From: an uncultured Saprospiraceae bacterium
GTDB lineage: Bacteria; Bacteroidota; Bacteroidia; Chitinophagales; Saprospiraceae
Assembly (NCBI GenBank): GCA_937934275.1
Contig: CALHAM010000071.1
Span: 1-59,735 of the forward strand
Direction: 5' to 3'
DNA: 59,735 nt
The position numbers and the translations under genes were made by a program. The notes beneath the pieces were generated by a model, which saw only the letters and a program-made list of their open reading frames with translations, ran no database searches and had not been told where the DNA came from. Shown piece by piece: positions 45,938 through 54,005 of this stretch. Position 1 is the first letter of the stretch; every line of letters begins with the position of its first letter.

Positions 45938-46059
45938 TCAATGAAAGAGAACGGAGGACGAAAGACGAGAAGCGGTTTTCATTGACCCACGGATTAGCGA
46001 CTTTTCATGAGATTATACGGGAAACCGCCGCGGTGCAAACGAGCGCCGCGGTTTTTTTT
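45938..46059 (+). ncRNA. Candidate structured small RNA, ~122 nt, family unknown
   Basis: A gene-free stretch with a promoter-like element, a 5' stem and a 3' terminator. GTCAATGAAA (45937-45946) pairs perfectly with TTTCATTGAC (45977-45986) around a 30-nt purine-rich loop. A ~35-nt linker leads to a terminator hairpin with eight T. No open frame of note, and the convergent gene follows at once, so it is not a leader of a downstream gene. I do not recognise 6S RNA, tmRNA, RNase P, SRP RNA or a riboswitch core. Confidence 0.4.
46022..46059 (+). terminator. Strong intrinsic terminator of the candidate RNA
   Basis: AAACCGC (46022-46028) pairs with GCGGTTT (46048-46054) and an inner GGTGC/GCGCC stem closes an AAACGA loop; alternatively CCGCGG pairs with CCGCGG. 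Eight T follow (46052-46059). Confidence 0.8.
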
Positions 46060-46067
46060 GTGCCTGC

Positions 46068-47372
46068 TTAGGAGGCACTCATGCGGCGTACGCGCACCAG
46101 CCACAAGAGCGCCATGCTCAGTAGGAAAAGGCCGCTCAATACCAGCACGCTGGCGCGCATGCCGCCGAACAGCTGGGCGACCAACCCGAAGACCAGTGTG
46201 CCAAAAACCGTAGACACCTTGTCCATGACGTCGTAGAAGCTAAAGAACGACGTCGTTTCGGCAGTCTCTTCCGGCAAAAATTTGGCGTAAGTGCTCCGCG
46301 AAAGCGCTTGCGTGCCGCCCATCACCAGCCCGATAGCTCCGCCCAATAGGAAGACTTGCGCCTCCGTCTGCACATCGTAGCCGAGTAGGCAAATGCCCGT
46401 CCAGACGACCAGCATGGTGAGCAGCGAAGCCCGATTGCCCTTCCAGGCCGACAGTCTAGAGGACAGGTAAGCGCCCACAATAGCCACCAATTGCAAGAGC
46501 AGCACCAGCACGATGAGGCGCGACTTTTCCATGCGCATTTCCTTGTCGGCAAAGCTGGAGGCCAAAAAGAGAATGGCCTGCACGCCAGCATTGTAGCAGA
46601 AGAAACTGACCAAAAAGCGCATGGTGTTGCCGCTTTGGCGCAGGACGCCGAATGCTTTTCGGATTTCCTCGTAGCCTTTCTTGAGCACACCTGCCGGCAA
46701 GGCGCCGGGGCGGTCGGGCGGTAGCCGCCGAAAGGGAATTTGGGCAAAGCCCAACCACCACACCCCCACGCTCACAAACGCCCAGCGGATGGCCGACGCC
46801 TCAGAAGAGAAGCCCAGCGCCTCATGTTGCAGGATCATGGCCAAGTTGGCCAACAGCAGCAGCACGCTGCCTGCAAACCCAAAGATGAAGCCGCGAGCGC
46901 TGACGGCGTCGTAACGGTCCTCTGTGGCGATGTCGGGCAAATAGGCGTTGTAGAACACAATGCCTCCGGCAAAACCTATGGTGGCCAGGACAAAGCACAC
47001 CACGCCTACCCACAAGCTAGCCGGGCTGATAAAGAAAAACAGGCTCATGCACGCCAGCGAACCCAACAGGGTGAACGAGCGCATGAAGCGCATCTTACGC
47101 CCGCCGTAGTCGGCAATGCCCGAAAGCAGGGGCGACAGCGCGGCGATGATCAAATAGGCCAGCGAGATGCACCAGGCCATGAGCGACTCGTCGCGGATGC
47201 TCGCCCCGCCGATGTTTACGCGGTCGGGCGCTATGGCCAAGAAGTAGGGCGGGAAAATGGCCACCGTGATGACCAGGGCGTAGGCGCTGTTGGCCCAGTC
47301 GAAAAATGCCCAGCCGTTGATGAGGCGGCGGTCGTTTTTGGCAAATGCGGGAGAAGACTGGTGGTCAGACAT
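46068..47372 (-). CDS. MFS transporter, UMF1 family (Atg22-like)
   Basis: 434 residues, about twelve membrane helices. It begins INGWAFFDWANSAYALVITVAIFP, the signature of the UMF1/Atg22-like group, and has GGTQALSRSTYAKFLPEETAETTSFFSFYD in the second half. In yeast, Atg22 exports amino acids from the vacuole; bacterial substrates are unknown. It is in the inner membrane and is transcribed leftward, ending just beside the candidate RNA terminator. It follows the HerA-like gene by 97 bp. Confidence 0.88.
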   Translation of the reverse strand: MSDHQSSPAFAKNDRRLINGWAFFDWANSAYALVITVAIFPPYFLAIAPDRVNIGGASIRDESLMAWCISLAYLIIAALSPLLSGIADYGGRKMRFMRSFTLLGSLACMSLFFFISPASLWVGVVCFVLATIGFAGGIVFYNAYLPDIATEDRYDAVSARGFIFGFAGSVLLLLANLAMILQHEALGFSSEASAIRWAFVSVGVWWLGFAQIPFRRLPPDRPGALPAGVLKKGYEEIRKAFGVLRQSGNTMRFLVSFFCYNAGVQAILFLASSFADKEMRMEKSRLIVLVLLLQLVAIVGAYLSSRLSAWKGNRASLLTMLVVWTGICLLGYDVQTEAQVFLLGGAIGLVMGGTQALSRSTYAKFLPEETAETTSFFSFYDVMDKVSTVFGTLVFGLVAQLFGGMRASVLVLSGLFLLSMALLWLVRVRRMSAS

Positions 47373-47469
47373 GTGTCGGTTCGTCTTGTCTTGTGGTGAG
47401 TGGGGGCGGCGCTTGGCGAACCTCCTATCCTAAGTATCCAGGGAGCGGGAACTACAGCAAAGCCTTCTA

Positions 47470-49032
47470 TTACAACCACCCTTTGTTGCTTTTACGCCGG
47501 CGCGTGCTGCTGCCGCCCGCTCCCAGCACGCCCAGCAGGCCGCGCGTCAGCTCGCGCACGATGGTATTGCCTATCTGGCGCGTGGTGGGGCTGTCGAGTA
47601 CCTGTTCAAAAACGCTCTTCTCTTGCCGGGCCGAACGCGGCGGCGTGGCAGCACCCTTTTGTGGCGTTCGCTCTTGTACTTCCTGTATTTTTTCCGACAG
47701 AATTTCGTAGGCGCTCCGGCGGTCAATATGTTGGTTGTATTTGCGCGCGAGTTTCGACTGAGCCACCATTTGGTCAATTTCCGCCGGCGTCAGCACGTCC
47801 ATCCGCGTTTCGGGAGGTCGCACCAGCACATGGACTAAGGGCGTCGGGATGCCCTTTTCGTTCAGGGCGCTCACCAGCGCTTCGCCAATACCCAGGTGGG
47901 TCAGCACGTCTTCGGTCTTGTACCACTGCGTGATGGGGTAGTTCTGCGCGGCTAACTTGATGGCCTTTCGGTCTTTGGCCGTGAAAGCGCGCAGCGCGTG
48001 CTGCACCTTGAGGCCTAATTGGGCCAGGATGCTTTCCGGGATGTCCACCGGGTTTTGAGTAATAAAGAAAACGCCGATGCCCTTAGAGCGGATGAGTTTG
48101 ATAATGGCCTCCATTTGCTGCATCAGCGCTGGCGTGGCTTCCTGAAAGACCAAGTGCGCCTCATCGATGAAAATGCACAGCTTGGGTTGGTCGAGGTCGC
48201 CCTCTTCGGGGAAGGTGGCGTAAATTTCGGCCAGCATTTGCAGCATAAAAGTGCTGAACAGCTTGGGTCGGTCTTGGATGTCGGTCAGGCGAACGATGTG
48301 CATCACACCGCGGCCGTTTTCGTCGGTGCGGCAGAGGTCTTGGACGTCAAACGACAGCTCGCCGAAGAAGCGGTCGGCGCCCTGCTGTTCCAGTTCGATG
48401 ACCTTGCGCAGGATGGTAGCGGCGCTTGCGGCGCTGAACTGCCCATACTCGGCTTCGATGTCGGCTTTGCCCTCGTTGCCTAAGTACTGCAGTACTTTTT
48501 TGAAGTCCTTCAGGTCGAGCAAGGGTAGCCCGTGGTCGTCGCAGAATTTGAAAATGACGGCTACCACGCCGCCCTGAGTGTCGTTGAGGCCCAGGATGCG
48601 GCTGAAGAGCACGGGGCCGAACTCGCTGACCGTAGCGCGCAGGCGGGCGCCCTTTTCTTCGGAGAGGGTGAGGAACTCCACGGTGTTGCGCGCAGGCTTC
48701 CATTCAACGCCGATTTTGGCGGCGCGCTCCACAATTTTCGGGTTTTCAGCGCCGGGCATGGCCACGCCCGACAGGTCGCCCTTGATGTCCATCAGTAGGG
48801 TAGGGACTCCGTGGGCAGCCAACTGTTCCGCAATCACTTGCAGGGTTTTCGTCTTGCCGGTACCCGTGGCGCCGGCGATGAGGCCGTGGCGGTTCATGGT
48901 GCGCAAAGGAATTTTCACCTGAAGCCCTGGAATGGCTTCGCCGTCGAGCATAGCGCCGCCCAGCACAAACGATGGGCCGCTGAAGGTGTACCCTTTGGTT
49001 ATTTCGGCGCTAAAGGCTTCTGTTTTCTGCAT
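47470..49032 (-). CDS. HerA-like helicase/ATPase (DUF853 family)
   Basis: 520 residues. Walker A GATGTGKTKTLQVIAEQL (~55-72) and Walker B LCIFIDEAHLVFQEA (~285) with sensor-like region FFITQNPVDIPESILAQLG; these match the DUF853/YjgR branch of HerA-FtsK ATPases. Its role in vivo is poorly known; relatives are thought to act in DNA processing or on protein complexes. No nuclease (NurA) partner is adjacent, which separates it from defence-type HerA systems. A c-type cytochrome gene lies 9 nt upstream on the same strand. Confidence 0.9.
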   Translation of the reverse strand: MQKTEAFSAEITKGYTFSGPSFVLGGAMLDGEAIPGLQVKIPLRTMNRHGLIAGATGTGKTKTLQVIAEQLAAHGVPTLLMDIKGDLSGVAMPGAENPKIVERAAKIGVEWKPARNTVEFLTLSEEKGARLRATVSEFGPVLFSRILGLNDTQGGVVAVIFKFCDDHGLPLLDLKDFKKVLQYLGNEGKADIEAEYGQFSAASAATILRKVIELEQQGADRFFGELSFDVQDLCRTDENGRGVMHIVRLTDIQDRPKLFSTFMLQMLAEIYATFPEEGDLDQPKLCIFIDEAHLVFQEATPALMQQMEAIIKLIRSKGIGVFFITQNPVDIPESILAQLGLKVQHALRAFTAKDRKAIKLAAQNYPITQWYKTEDVLTHLGIGEALVSALNEKGIPTPLVHVLVRPPETRMDVLTPAEIDQMVAQSKLARKYNQHIDRRSAYEILSEKIQEVQERTPQKGAATPPRSARQEKSVFEQVLDSPTTRQIGNTIVRELTRGLLGVLGAGGSSTRRRKSNKGWL

Positions 49033-49041
49033 AAAAAAGCG

Positions 49042-49362
49042 TCAATCTTTAAACTGGTTAAGCCAGTCGGCAATAATCTTAGCGTCGGCATTGGTAAAGG
49101 TGGGAATGGGCTGCATCGGCGGATAATCGGGCCAGTTTCCCGGCTGTGGTTTGCGCACCAGCGTCGCCAGTTGTTTGGGCGTGTAGCGGCGCCGAGCCAT
49201 CTCCCGCCAGCTAGGGCCAATAAGTCGCACCTCAGGGGCGTGGCAAGTGCTGCAGGCGTATTTTCCCATGATTCGCCTGACCTCAGCGGGCATCCCCTGG
49301 GCGCGAGCAGTGCCTAAGAAGAAGCACAGATGAAAGTAAAAGAACAATACCACTGGTTTCAC
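49042..49362 (-). CDS. Periplasmic c-type cytochrome (class I)
   Basis: 106 residues with a GTG start at 49362; no other start precedes the signal peptide (VVLFFYFHLCFFLGTARA). The haem site is CSTCH (~residue 38-42) and the distal Met is probably in YPPMQPIP. Small cytochromes of this c551/c552 type shuttle electrons to oxidases or peroxidases. The -7 box lies six bases before the GTG, so the message may be leaderless. The pairing with a HerA-like ATPase gene nine bases downstream is unexplained. Confidence 0.88.
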   Translation of the reverse strand: MKPVVLFFYFHLCFFLGTARAQGMPAEVRRIMGKYACSTCHAPEVRLIGPSWREMARRRYTPKQLATLVRKPQPGNWPDYPPMQPIPTFTNADAKIIADWLNQFKD

Positions 49363-49367
49363 GTCGG

Positions 49368-49375
49368 CAAAAGTA
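49368..49375 (-). promoter_or_regulatory. Cytochrome c promoter, -7 element (possibly leaderless)
   Basis: Minus-strand TACTTTTG; its last base is six nt from the GTG start, so transcription would begin at or near the start codon. Confidence 0.5.
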
Positions 49376-49727
49376 AGTCCTCTCGCTCAACTGTTGATGG
49401 GGTAAGCCCTCCCCTCGAGACATTACCTCCTTCGCCCGCCGCCAGGCTCCCTTTCCTCTCTCTTTGGGCCTGCCCAGCCGCCATCGGCCTGTTTTTCTCC
49501 CTAAAAACGCTTCCGCTGAGATGTGCTGGAGAAGTCTGTCTGGGTTGCAGGGCCGGCAAGACAAGCATGGGCGCTCAGAGGAGGCATTCGCCTTCCTTGA
49601 GCTGAGGAGCAGTTGCAAAAAATACCCTCCTCTCAAGCGTCACAAAAAGCACTTCTCTTGCGTTTGTGTTTCAACGGTTTTGGCAATTGCCCGACCTTGC
49701 GGCCAAGCCACACAACTCAACAGGTCA
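49376..49727. other. Divergent intergenic region cytochrome c / prc
   Basis: The ~400-bp gap holds only the two promoters at its ends. Open frames inside it have no recognisable content or start signals. No hairpin with a T-run, repeat or tRNA was seen. Confidence 0.55.
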
Positions 49728-49735
49728 TACCTTTG
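49728..49735 (+). promoter_or_regulatory. prc promoter, -7 element
   Basis: TACCTTTG, 28 nt before the ATG at 49764. It excludes the far-upstream start of the longer open frame. Confidence 0.6.
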
Positions 49736-49763
49736 TTATCGCCTTTATATCGCTCTTATTAGC

Positions 49764-51959
49764 ATGATGACACGCTTTCCCATGGCTGCCAAACACGGCG
49801 GCCCTCAATCTGCGCACGCTGACATGAAATGGAAACCCACCTTACTGCTCTTTTCCTTCCTGGGCTTGTTGGGTACCGCTCTGTGGGTCCATCGCCAGGA
49901 AATTTGGCCCGCCGTTGGCCCAAATCCGCAAAAAGAGGCCCAGCTCATGCAGGGTATCCTCATGGGTCTGGAGCGCTTTCACTACGAGCCTAAGGAAGTG
50001 GATGACCGGCTATCTCGCCAGGTTTTTCACTTCTATTTGAAGCAAATAGACGGCGGAAAGCGCTTTTTTACTCAAGCCGACATCGACCAGCTCCTCGTCT
50101 TTGAAACACAATTGGACGACCAGGCCCGCGCTGGCTCTTTTGTTTTCTTCGACCGGGCCATGCAACTGTACGACCAGGCGCTCCAGAAAACCCAGCAGTG
50201 GTACCGCGAAATACTGGCAAAGCCCATGGATTTTTCCACCGAAGCCTACATCGAAGTGGATGGCGAAAAGGTGAAATGGACGCACAACGACGACGAACTG
50301 CGCCGCCGATGGGAATTGTGGCTTAAATACGAGGTGCTCGAACGCATCTACAATGCCCTCAAAGAGCAAGAAAAACCCGAATTCTCCGGCGAAAAGAAAA
50401 GCCGCGATGCCCTCGAGGCGGAAGCGCGGCAGAAAACCCTCGAGGTTTACGACCGCTGGTTTAAGCGCTTGCAGCGCCGCGACCGCGATCGCCGCCTGGA
50501 GGGCTATTTGAACGCCTTCATCGGCGTCTTCGACCCGCACTCGGGCTACTTCTCTCCGCAGGAAAAAGCCGATTTTGACGTCAGCATGTCGGGCAAATTG
50601 GAAGGCATAGGTGCCCGTTTGCAAAGCGACGGCGAAAAGACTACCGTCATCGAAATCGTGCCTGGCGGCCCGGCTTGGAAGCAAAAACAACTCGAAGTTA
50701 AAGATGTCATCCTTAAAGTGGCTCAGGGCGATGAAGAGCCTGTTGACGTCATGGGCATGGAAATTGGGGATGTAGTGGCTAAGATTCGAGGGCCTAAAGG
50801 CACGACCGTCCGGTTGACGGTGCAAAAGCCCGACGGCACCCTTCGAGTTATTTCCATCGTGCGCGATGTGGTCATTACCGAGGAGGCCATGGCCAAATCG
50901 CTACTTCTCGGGGTGAAAGGCAGCTCAGACAGAATTGGCTACATCTTCCTGCCCAAATTTTACGCAGACTTCACCCCTCAGGGGGTTACCTCCTGCGCTG
51001 AAGATGTGGCCAGAGAAATCGATAAGATCAAGCGCGAAGGCGCTAGGGGCATCATCTTAGACCTGCGCAACAACGGCGGCGGCTCGCTGCGCGACGTCGT
51101 GCGCATGTCGGGCTTTTTTATCGAAAACGGCCCCATCGTTCAGGTCAAAAGCCGCAATCGCGCGCCCGAGATCAACGAAGACACCGACCCGCGCGTCCAG
51201 TACAATGGCCCGCTCATCATCATGGTCAATGGCGCCAGTGCCTCCGCCTCCGAAATCATTGCCGCCGCCCTTCAAGATTACGGGCGCGCGATCATTGTCG
51301 GAGCCGCCTCCACCTACGGCAAGGGCACGGTGCAGCGCTTTTGGGATTTGGACTATTCCACCAACGACCCCAGTGTCAAGCCACTGGGCCAAATGAAGGT
51401 TACCATCCAAAAATTTTACCGCATTACCGGCCAAACCACCCAGCTCGAGGGGGTCAAGCCCGACATTGTACTCCCCGATACCTATAATTACTATGACTAT
51501 GGCGAGCGCGAAAACGAGTATTCACTCCCTGCTACGAGCATCGAGCCGTTAGCGTTTTCGCAAAAAGTGTACAATGTGGCCCCTCTGCTCGAGCAGGTTA
51601 AAAAAGAAAGCAACCGCCGCGTCAAGGCGGATACCACTTTCCAGAAAATCGAAGAAAACGCCCAGCGCTTCCGCCGGCAAAAGCAGCAGACGAGCATCCC
51701 CGTGCAGTGGGAGGCCTTCTTCCGTCAGCAGAAGAAAAATGAGGAAGAGGCCAAGCGCTTTGAAAACATGTTCACGCCCATTGAAGACTTCGTCGTTGCC
51801 AACCTCGCTGCTGACTTGCCTAACCTTCAGAGCGACTCCTCGCGCATGGCGCGCAATGAGAGTTGGCTTACTGAGCGCCAAAAAGACATCCAGCTCTACG
51901 AAACGCTCCGCATCATGCAAGACATGATTCGCCTCAACACGCTGGCCTCCCGTAAGTAG
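49764..51959 (+). CDS. prc: Carboxy-terminal processing protease, Prc/Tsp type (S41)
   Basis: 731 residues from the ATG at 49764; a second ATG at 49824 is nearer the signal anchor (LLLFSFLGLLGTALWV). N-terminal Prc helical domain (~50-240), PDZ domain (~255-345), S41 protease core with the Ser of NGASASASEII and the Lys of ASTYGKGTVQ, and a C-terminal DUF3340 domain (~580-731). Full three-domain Prc like E. coli Tsp, not the short CtpA. It degrades or trims periplasmic proteins from hydrophobic C-termini, linked to peptidoglycan hydrolase turnover. NlpC/P60 hydrolases follow; in E. coli, Prc controls such a hydrolase (MepS), so the neighbourhood is suggestive. Confidence 0.95.
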   Translation: MMTRFPMAAKHGGPQSAHADMKWKPTLLLFSFLGLLGTALWVHRQEIWPAVGPNPQKEAQLMQGILMGLERFHYEPKEVDDRLSRQVFHFYLKQIDGGKRFFTQADIDQLLVFETQLDDQARAGSFVFFDRAMQLYDQALQKTQQWYREILAKPMDFSTEAYIEVDGEKVKWTHNDDELRRRWELWLKYEVLERIYNALKEQEKPEFSGEKKSRDALEAEARQKTLEVYDRWFKRLQRRDRDRRLEGYLNAFIGVFDPHSGYFSPQEKADFDVSMSGKLEGIGARLQSDGEKTTVIEIVPGGPAWKQKQLEVKDVILKVAQGDEEPVDVMGMEIGDVVAKIRGPKGTTVRLTVQKPDGTLRVISIVRDVVITEEAMAKSLLLGVKGSSDRIGYIFLPKFYADFTPQGVTSCAEDVAREIDKIKREGARGIILDLRNNGGGSLRDVVRMSGFFIENGPIVQVKSRNRAPEINEDTDPRVQYNGPLIIMVNGASASASEIIAAALQDYGRAIIVGAASTYGKGTVQRFWDLDYSTNDPSVKPLGQMKVTIQKFYRITGQTTQLEGVKPDIVLPDTYNYYDYGERENEYSLPATSIEPLAFSQKVYNVAPLLEQVKKESNRRVKADTTFQKIEENAQRFRRQKQQTSIPVQWEAFFRQQKKNEEEAKRFENMFTPIEDFVVANLAADLPNLQSDSSRMARNESWLTERQKDIQLYETLRIMQDMIRLNTLASRK

Positions 51960-51979
51960 AGGGCTTGGGCGGAAATGCT

Positions 51980-52026
51980 GCGGGCAGTAGCCGAATATTT
52001 GTGGGTTGCTGCCCGCTTTCGTTTTG
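51980..52026 (+). terminator. prc terminator
   Basis: GCGGGCAG (51980-51987) pairs with CTGCCCGC (52009-52016), extended inward by five pairs including G-U, then TTTCGTTTT. Confidence 0.65.
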
Positions 52027-52093
52027 ACCGATGTTATCTACGTGGTCGCTAACGGTCGGAGCGCTAAGGATTTTTACATTTTTTTAATTCTTG

Positions 52094-52123
52094 TTGGTTA
52101 ATCCGTTGGCTTTTATACCTTTG
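52094..52123 (+). promoter_or_regulatory. Promoter of the first NlpC/P60 gene
   Basis: TTG at 52094-52096 and TACCTTTG at 52116-52123, spacer exactly 19 nt. It predicts a leader of ~120 nt. Confidence 0.7.
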
Positions 52124-52251
52124 CCCGTTGTAAGGACACCGCTTTAGCGCGTTTTTACGCCTTTCCTTTAATCCCCCTCACTCTTTCACTGCCGTCAAAT
52201 GCTTTCCGCTCTTCCTCCGCAGGAAGGCTGACGAAAAATCCGTTTCTGCTT

Positions 52252-52767
52252 ATGAACGACTCTTGCAGTAGTAGACGCCTCGCCAAATGTTCGCTTCTCT
52301 TCCTCTCGTTCCTTCTTTTGCTGGTTGTTGGTTTGGGCGTTGCCTTCCGTCCGATGCGCGTGTTGGCGCCAGAGATGCTTCAGATGCGCGAAGAAATCGC
52401 GCAGTATGCCCAAACGTTTATCGGCCTGCCGTATCGGTACGGCAGTCGCAGCCCTGAAAAGGGATTTGATTGCTCAGGACTGACCAGCTACATCCTCTCC
52501 AAGTACGACGTTCCGCTGTCGCCGAGTTCGCGAATGCAAGCCTTACAAGGCAAGCGCGTGCCGCTGAGCGAAGTGGTCGCCGGCGACCTGCTGTTCTTCG
52601 GCTACAAAGGCCGCATTCACCACGTGGCCCTAGTAGTAGAGAATACTCCCGGCGGCATTGTCTGCATTCACAGCACGCGCCGCGGCGTTGTCTTGGAGAA
52701 CGTACACGCCTCCTCCTACTGGCGCCCGCGCATCCTTTTTGCTCGAGATGTGCTGGGCGAGCGGTAA
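52252..52767 (+). CDS. NlpC/P60 cysteine peptidase, membrane-anchored
   Basis: 171 residues. One strongly hydrophobic N-terminal segment (~14-32) without a lipobox, so a signal anchor or cleaved signal. NlpC/P60 domain ~45-165: Cys nucleophile in GFDCSGLTSYIL, His in IHHVALVVEN and third residue His in IHSTRRG. It cuts D-glutamyl-diaminopimelate or related cross-links of peptidoglycan. It lies behind prc and before a second, lipid-anchored paralogue, and has its own promoter and terminator. Confidence 0.92.
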   Translation: MNDSCSSRRLAKCSLLFLSFLLLLVVGLGVAFRPMRVLAPEMLQMREEIAQYAQTFIGLPYRYGSRSPEKGFDCSGLTSYILSKYDVPLSPSSRMQALQGKRVPLSEVVAGDLLFFGYKGRIHHVALVVENTPGGIVCIHSTRRGVVLENVHASSYWRPRILFARDVLGER

Positions 52768-52871
52768 GCTCCACCAGAATTGTTCTTTAGCGGCAGCTTT
52801 GCTGACCAGCGCTGACACAAGAAAAACACTACCCTGACAGAGACGCATTGCTAGACAAAGCGAAAAATGAA

Positions 52872-52905
52872 GCGGTTGTTGGAGGCCCTCCGACAACCGT
52901 TTTTT
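52872..52905 (+). terminator. Terminator of the first NlpC/P60 gene
   Basis: CGGTTGT...ACAACCG enclosing GGAG/CTCC (52873-52899), then T6. A long, nearly perfect stem. Confidence 0.85.
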
Positions 52906-53017
52906 ATAGGTCGGCGGCGCTATCGGCTTATGAGAAGAAGCGGCGGCCCATGGCTCAGACACTTCCTATAAGCCCTTGGGCGTTTTACAGCGTTGTTTCA
53001 AAAAAAAGGCTTCACTA

Positions 53018-53539
53018 ATGCTGCACTCTCCTGCTCTCCGCCTTTCCGTTGTCGGCCTCCTATTGAGCGGCTTTCTCTTGGCCTGCACCGCTGCGCGCAG
53101 AACTGCCAGCGTTGGCCGAGCGCCATCGCCCAGCGCTTCGGAGGCCCGCTTGCGCCAAGAGATCGTCCAATATGCCCTGCAATTGCGCGGCACTTCGTAT
53201 CGCTATGCCGGCAAAGAACCCGCTACCGGCTTCGACTGTTCGGGCTTCACCAGCTACATCTTGCGCCAGTTCGACATTGCCATCTCGCCGGCCTCCTCGT
53301 TGCAAGCGCGCGAAGGCAAGCCTGTGCCGCTCAAGCACGTGCAGCCCGGCGACATCATCGTCTTTGGCAAAAGCCCACGCCAGATTCAGCACGTTGCCTT
53401 AGTGGTGGAAAACCGCTCTGAAGGCATCATCGTCGTCCACAGCACCAACACCCGCGGTGTCGTCTCCGAAAACATCTCTACCTCGGCCTATTGGCAGCCC
53501 CTCATCTTGGAGGCGCGCGATGTCATCGGGCGCCGATAG
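53018..53539 (+). CDS. NlpC/P60 cysteine peptidase lipoprotein
   Basis: 173 residues from the ATG at 53018. Signal peptide with lipobox LLAC (~residue 25), then a short linker and an NlpC/P60 domain (~50-170) with Cys in GFDCSGFTSYIL, His in IQHVALVVEN and His in VVHSTNTRG. Similar to the preceding paralogue along the whole domain, so a tandem duplication; but the anchors differ (lipid here, membrane segment there). No standard -7 box found; it is separated from the first gene by that gene's terminator. Confidence 0.92.
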   Translation: MLHSPALRLSVVGLLLSGFLLACTAARRTASVGRAPSPSASEARLRQEIVQYALQLRGTSYRYAGKEPATGFDCSGFTSYILRQFDIAISPASSLQAREGKPVPLKHVQPGDIIVFGKSPRQIQHVALVVENRSEGIIVVHSTNTRGVVSENISTSAYWQPLILEARDVIGRR

Positions 53540-53620
53540 CCGCAAAGCGCTGGCCGGAGCGCTTACGTCTGCCGCTTTTCAGGCCGTAAGCTCACCTCGG
53601 TGCGATTAGAGTCAATTTCG

Positions 53621-53628
53621 TATTTTTG
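53621..53628 (+). promoter_or_regulatory. -7 element before the small orphan gene
   Basis: TATTTTTG, 17 nt before the ATG at 53646. Confidence 0.5.
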
Positions 53629-53645
53629 TTGCAAAAAGCGGCGAT

Positions 53646-53951
53646 ATGAGGAGATTAAAACGTGTGTCGCCTGCTCAGATGCAAGATCCGTATCGCCTGT
53701 CTCGCCTTCTGGATGCGTTGCTGCAAATGTTAGAAAACAGCGCCCTTCAGGTTAGCCTCCAGAGGCTTAGCTACGATACTCAGATACCCGGGTGCGTATT
53801 GGAGCGGCTGCGCAACCTGCACCGAGCGACGGAACCAGCCTCCGATATTGAGGCAAAAGATTTCCACGCCATTTTGCCCCATATCTTGTTCCGATACCCT
53901 ACTGTTCGCGTGTTTGAACTGCCCGACGGCTCTTTTTTCTTCGAAACATAG
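53646..53951 (+). CDS. Small hypothetical protein (101 aa)
   Basis: I do not recognise this gene. It is a 101-residue, soluble, mixed-charge protein with leucine-rich helices in the middle (LSRLLDALLQMLENSALQVSL) and a hydrophobic/aromatic C-terminus (VFELPDGSFFFET). No signal peptide, membrane segment or metal motif. The -7 promoter box 17 nt before the start supports it being real. It sits between the NlpC lipoprotein and nfu genes, all rightward, and may be lineage-specific. Confidence 0.6.
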   Translation: MRRLKRVSPAQMQDPYRLSRLLDALLQMLENSALQVSLQRLSYDTQIPGCVLERLRNLHRATEPASDIEAKDFHAILPHILFRYPTVRVFELPDGSFFFET

Positions 53952-54005
53952 GCGAACCAAAGGCTACTGTCCTTGTTTTCAGGGATGTCAACTAAATACA
54001 ACTGT

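Noticed and set aside
47470-49032. HerA-like ATPase as part of a HerA-NurA or HerA-Sir2 defence system
   Set aside because: The sequence belongs to the DUF853 branch and no nuclease or Sir2 gene is adjacent; the upstream neighbour is a cytochrome.
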